Shown one piece after another: positions 51,379 through 54,142 of a stretch of DNA of 54,142 nt. The notes under the pieces were generated by a model that was not told the DNA's origin, did not search any database, and was given only the letters and a program-made list of their open reading frames with translations. The stretch comes from Crocinitomicaceae bacterium. GTDB taxonomy: Bacteria; Bacteroidota; Bacteroidia; Flavobacteriales_D; Crocinitomicaceae. The DNA lies in contig JADJYC010000020.1 of the NCBI GenBank assembly GCA_016719925.1, forward strand, positions 1-54,142. The letters run 5' to 3'. Position 1 is the stretch's first letter. Each line of letters opens with the position of its first letter. A program made the position numbers and the translations under genes.

Positions 51379-51433
51379 GAAGGAGTACTTCACCTATCAC
51401 GTCGTTGGATCAATTTGTGTCCAGAGATTCTGA
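51224..51433 (+). pseudogene. Tyrosine recombinase C-terminal remnant, copy 2
   Basis: In the frame ending TGA 51431-51433 the DNA reads FLLV-stop-SHTCRRTF, KFSGHKTERA and VIRYLKID. The box II His and Arg, the second His and the Tyr are all present, but a TAA (51239-51241) interrupts the frame, and nothing of the enzyme precedes it. After about 51385 the sequence no longer resembles copy 1. A decayed fragment only. Confidence 0.72.
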
Positions 51434-51492
51434 TATTCAATCAAATAAATTCAAAAAGATGTTTTTTTGATTATATTTGAGAAGCTGTAAAT

Positions 51493-51541
51493 TGGATATT
51501 TCACTCAACCTGACCCCACTTTTTCACTCTAAATTGACCCC
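51493..51541. repeat. IS21 left end with two 24-bp-spaced units
   Basis: Two TGACCCC units at 51511-51517 and 51535-51541, spaced exactly 24 bases. This is the pattern of multiple transposase-binding sites at IS21 ends. Confidence 0.8.
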
Positions 51542-51604
51542 TCATTTCTAAGTTGCTTTTTTGCGGTCATTTTTCTGTTTTAGTGGTTATCAAATTTAGT
51601 TAAT

Positions 51605-52354
51605 TTACTTCTCGTTTACAAGATCTTCTTTTAGTTGTCTTTTCTTACGCATAGATTCTCCTTTTAGTTCCAGGCGATGCGCGTCGTGAACGATTCTGTC
51701 AAGAATCGCATCGGCAATAGTTTGTTCGCCGATTGCTTCGTGCCATTTGTTTACTGGTAATTGCGAGGTCAGTAGCGTGGAGGCCTTGGCGTGGCGGTCT
51801 TCGATAATTTCCATGAGAGATGCGCGGCTTTGTGCGTCGAGTGGCTGGATTCCAAAGTCATCAATAATGAGCAGATCTTGCTTTTCTATTTTAGCAAGTT
51901 CCTTTAAGTACGACCCGTCAGCTTTTGCCATTTTCAGTTTTGCAAAAAGTTTGGTGCTGTGCTGATACAAAACTTTATATCCTTGTGAACACGCTTCGTG
52001 ACCGACTGCTGATGCAAGAAAACTTTTTCCGATTCCTGTACTGCCTGTAATAATCAGATTTTCTTTTTTCTTGATAAACTCGCAATTTGCAACGCGCATG
52101 ACTTGATTTTTGTTGAACCGATTGTCTTCAAAAGTAAGTTGCTCAATGGATGCCTTGTAGCGGAACTTTGCGTTGGAGATTGTGCGGCTAAGCTTTCGGT
52201 TATAGCGTTCATCCCATTCTGAGTCTACTAAAAATGACACCAGCTCATCGGGTGTTAGCTTTTCATTTTTGTCTGTTTCAATATTTGTACGCAATGCTTT
52301 GAGCATCCCGTACAAATGCATTTGTCTTAATTTTTCTAATGATGATTCATTCAT
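51605..52354 (-). CDS. istB: IS21 helper ATPase IstB
   Basis: The 249-residue AAA+ ATPase has Walker A ITGSTGIGKSFLA (about 98-110) and Walker B LLIIDDFG near residue 160, followed by the DRHAKASTLLTSQLP sensor region. IstB helps IstA choose and bind the target for transposition. The frame is intact and of normal length. It starts 21 bases after the reconstructed istA stop (52376), as expected for a co-transcribed IS21 pair. Confidence 0.95.
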   Translation of the reverse strand: MNESSLEKLRQMHLYGMLKALRTNIETDKNEKLTPDELVSFLVDSEWDERYNRKLSRTISNAKFRYKASIEQLTFEDNRFNKNQVMRVANCEFIKKKENLIITGSTGIGKSFLASAVGHEACSQGYKVLYQHSTKLFAKLKMAKADGSYLKELAKIEKQDLLIIDDFGIQPLDAQSRASLMEIIEDRHAKASTLLTSQLPVNKWHEAIGEQTIADAILDRIVHDAHRLELKGESMRKKRQLKEDLVNEK

Positions 52355-52375
52355 GATATTTGTTTTTAATTGTTA

Positions 52376-53923
52376 CTACTGATAATAATCTTCTCCGCGG
52401 ATATTCTCGTGCGAAGTGAACGGAAGTTCTTCTTGTGTATCATCTTCATCATACTGATCAAGACCGCGCTGAAGAATAGTTTCTATGATATTGTAATGGT
52501 AAAGACCATAACTATGTGCGCGGTTACAAGCGCGGATAAGCCTTTGTTTACCGACCCGTTTTGCATAGTTTAAAATTCCACGACAGGTTCGGTAAGCTTG
52601 TTCGGGATGAATTTTTTCAAGAGAACTTGTGCAATATAGAACTCAACATCTGGGGATATTTCACGCGCTTGTTTTAAAAAATAATCCGGTGACCAATCAC
52701 TCACAAATTGATGTTGCGAGGCCATGTGGGCGGGATCTGTTGTGTAATTGTGCGGGGACTTTACGCGAGGATGAGAGGCAATGAGTTCATGACGGTGATA
52801 GATTTCTACAAAAGATTTTGAGAATAACAATCGCACCTTTTTACCAATGTAAGAATAAGGTACACTGTAATAATGTCTATCTGGTCCAAGGTGCACGTGA
52901 CCGTTTTTCATCACGGTTAAATCCAATTGCTTGCGCATCTCAAAACGCTTTTCTGGTAGCGGCTCCAGTGCAGGCTTTTCCATTTCTTCGAACTGTTGCA
53001 AACGTGAGTATGCCCTGCCTTTAAATGAACGTGCGTTGTGATCATAGAGAAAAGGATAAATGGCTTTGTTGATCGATGAAACAGAGGTGTACTTGTCTTG
53101 ACTGAGTCGTGTAAAAATTCGGGTGTAAACAATTTTCACTGCTCCTTCAACCAATGCTTTGTCCTTTGGTTTATATGCTCGTGCAGGAACAACAGCCATT
53201 GAATAATGATCTGCAAAACGTTCAAAGTTGGTATTGATTGTGGGTTCATACTTGCTACTTTTATCACTGCCGATTTGAGGTTGTCAGGAACAATTGCCCT
53301 GGGCGAACCACCGAAAAATGAAGCGCGTTTTCACAACAGCTTATAAAGTCTTCAACAGTTTGTGATTCTACTGCTTCAACATAAGTGTATTGACTTGCTC
53401 CAAGCACAGCTACAAAAACTTCAAGCATTATTATTTCAGCTGTTTGCGGATCTACGATGCTCAATTTCTCTCCAGTAAAATCAACATACATTTTATCTCC
53501 TGCTTTGTGATCCATGTGCATGGAAGGAGTAACTCGCCTTCGATAAGCTTTGAATAAATTATTAAAGTGTGTGGCTTTGTAACCATCAGGATTTTTATTA
53601 AAATATTCTTCCCACATCATGTGAATCGTAACACCGCGCTGCCGCAGCTTCTTTTCTGCGTATGGAAAAAACTCGTACAGTGTTTTTAGTTTCTCAGGTT
53701 GATCAACCGTTTTTTCAGGATGAAAAAGTCGGTCCACTTCATGGTCACTCATTTTTGATAACTCATCCCAAGTTATTTTTAGTGATCTGAAAATTTCAAT
53801 GTATGCCTTGGCTGTATTCTTTGATATTCCAAGCGTTTCGCCTATTGTTCTTTTGCCAGTGCCCTGACAATGAAGCTTGATGATTTGTTTTAATTTGCTC
53901 ATACTAATTGTTTTGTTTGCCAT
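52376..53923 (-). CDS. istA: IS21 transposase IstA (frameshifted)
   Basis: The start at 53923 reads MANKTISMSKLKQIIKL, then a helix-turn-helix (GTGKRTIGETLGISKNTAKAYI without the last residues, about 35-55). The DDE catalytic core shows DKMYVDFTGE, IVPDNLKS (in the corrected frame) and LVEGAVKIVYTR. Frames break near 53310, near 53270 and near 52612. Corrected, the protein reaches RTCRGILNYAKRVGKQ and ends ENIRGEDYYQ at TAG 52376-52378, about 515 residues, normal for IstA. As written, the transposase would be inactive, but the breaks sit in short homopolymers or similar places. Confidence 0.88.
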
Positions 53924-54011
53924 GTTTGAGTAGATTTAGCTCTGGATTTTTTTATCCAAAAACCTAAAGAAACATGGTTCTAAAACAGTATGACCAGCGA
54001 CTTAATTTTGA

Positions 54012-54108
54012 GGGGTCAATTTACACTGAAAAAGTGGGGTCAGTTTCGAGTGAAAAAGTGGGGTCAGTTTCGAGTGAAAAAAGGGGGTCAGTTTCAGTGA
54101 AATTTCCA
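54012..54108. repeat. IS21 right end with four 24-bp-spaced units
   Basis: GGGGTCA units start at 54012, 54036, 54060 and 54084, exactly 24 bases apart. Between them run AAAAAGT and TTTCGAGTGA. Twice as many units as the left end has. Confidence 0.85.
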
Positions 54109-54142
54109 GCTATGGATCATTTTATTATTATAAAATAATTCA

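Larger units (their letters stand above)
51493..54108 (-). mobile_element. IS21-family insertion sequence, 2616 bp
   Basis: It carries istA and istB on the minus strand, in the order of IS21 elements. Ends start TGGA at 51493 and (reverse strand) 54108. The first 24-25 bases match in inverted orientation: TGGATATTTCACT against TGGAAATTTCACT, then a TGACCCC block. Inside the ends the TGACCCC unit repeats every 24 bases, two times left and four times right. No flanking target duplication was found by eye, so the outer limits could differ by a few bases. It lies about 115 bases past recombinase remnant copy 2. Confidence 0.87.

Noticed and set aside
51431..54142. Target-site duplication for the IS21 element
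   Set aside because: Flanks GCTGTAAAT and GCTATGGAT share only scattered bases; no exact 4-8 base duplication was found at the TGGA ends.
1..54142. CRISPR array, tRNA or rRNA genes
   Set aside because: No regularly spaced identical repeats with unique spacers, and no cloverleaf or rRNA-like sequence, were recognised. The only regular spacings are the 24-base IS21 end units and the Thr/Gly codon repeat.

Overview
The window looks like a chromosomal segment of a Bacteroidota (Bacteroidetes) bacterium, most likely of the Flavobacteriales/Cryomorphaceae sort. The signs are six cell-surface or secreted proteins with type IX secretion (T9SS) sorting domains, a PorP/SprF-type protein, the gene order bamD-rpoZ-coaBC-DUF4835-recN, a NADP-type glutamate dehydrogenase, TAnnTTTG-like -7 promoter boxes instead of Shine-Dalgarno-led starts, and dispersed palindromes of the 'CTTCGGCTTCGCTCAGTGAGC' kind. 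No rRNA, tRNA or CRISPR array was seen.

Layout. 1-5.1 kb: a Rieske non-haem iron oxygenase and a large FG-GAP/CRTAC1 (ASPIC/UnbV) protein, both broken by frameshifts and accompanied by palindromic elements. 5.1-8.8 kb: two small unknown genes and a secreted trypsin-fold protease with SprB-like repeats. 8.9-12.9 kb: fabD, a DUF2225-like zinc-ribbon protein, a T9SS beta-propeller protein and two small cytosolic proteins. 12.9-18.4 kb (minus strand): a PNGase F-like secreted protein carrying an inserted LamG domain, a DUF423 membrane protein, and a Thr/Gly-repeat DUF4476 protein. 18.4-23.4 kb (minus): the core operon bamD-rpoZ-coaBC-DUF4835-recN. 23.5-32.9 kb: housekeeping genes (an alpha-oxoamine synthase, a small lipoprotein, a thioredoxin, menE, a CPBP protease, mutS, a jelly-roll lipoprotein, gdhA). 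32.9-44.9 kb: a surface-secretion block with a ~1650-residue T9SS type A protein, a 1196-residue type B (CHU_C) protein, PorP/SprF, and a TPR-PD40-OmpA-DUF1573 protein. 45-49.2 kb: a tandem universal stress protein, heme A synthase, and a beta-helix T9SS protein. 49.3-54.1 kb: an accessory end with an AAA/DUF4143 ATPase between two decayed copies of a tyrosine-recombinase tail, followed by a complete IS21-family element (istB/istA).

How the genes work together. The secreted proteins (protease, PNGase F-like protein, beta-helix and giant adhesin-like proteins) would pass the inner membrane by Sec and the outer membrane by the T9SS. The CHU_C protein, PorP/SprF and OmpA-like protein at 38-44.9 kb look like a substrate with its own outer-membrane and periplasmic accessory proteins. 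bamD supplies outer-membrane protein assembly; fabD and the oxoamine synthase serve lipid synthesis; menE and ctaA serve the menaquinone/haem-copper respiratory chain.

Caution on quality. About two dozen reading-frame breaks occur, many at short homopolymers, in genes that are normally essential or conserved (recN, mutS) as well as in accessory genes. I treat most as likely sequence-level indels and give reconstructed gene spans, but mutS also lacks about 46 bases inside, which is not a homopolymer slip.
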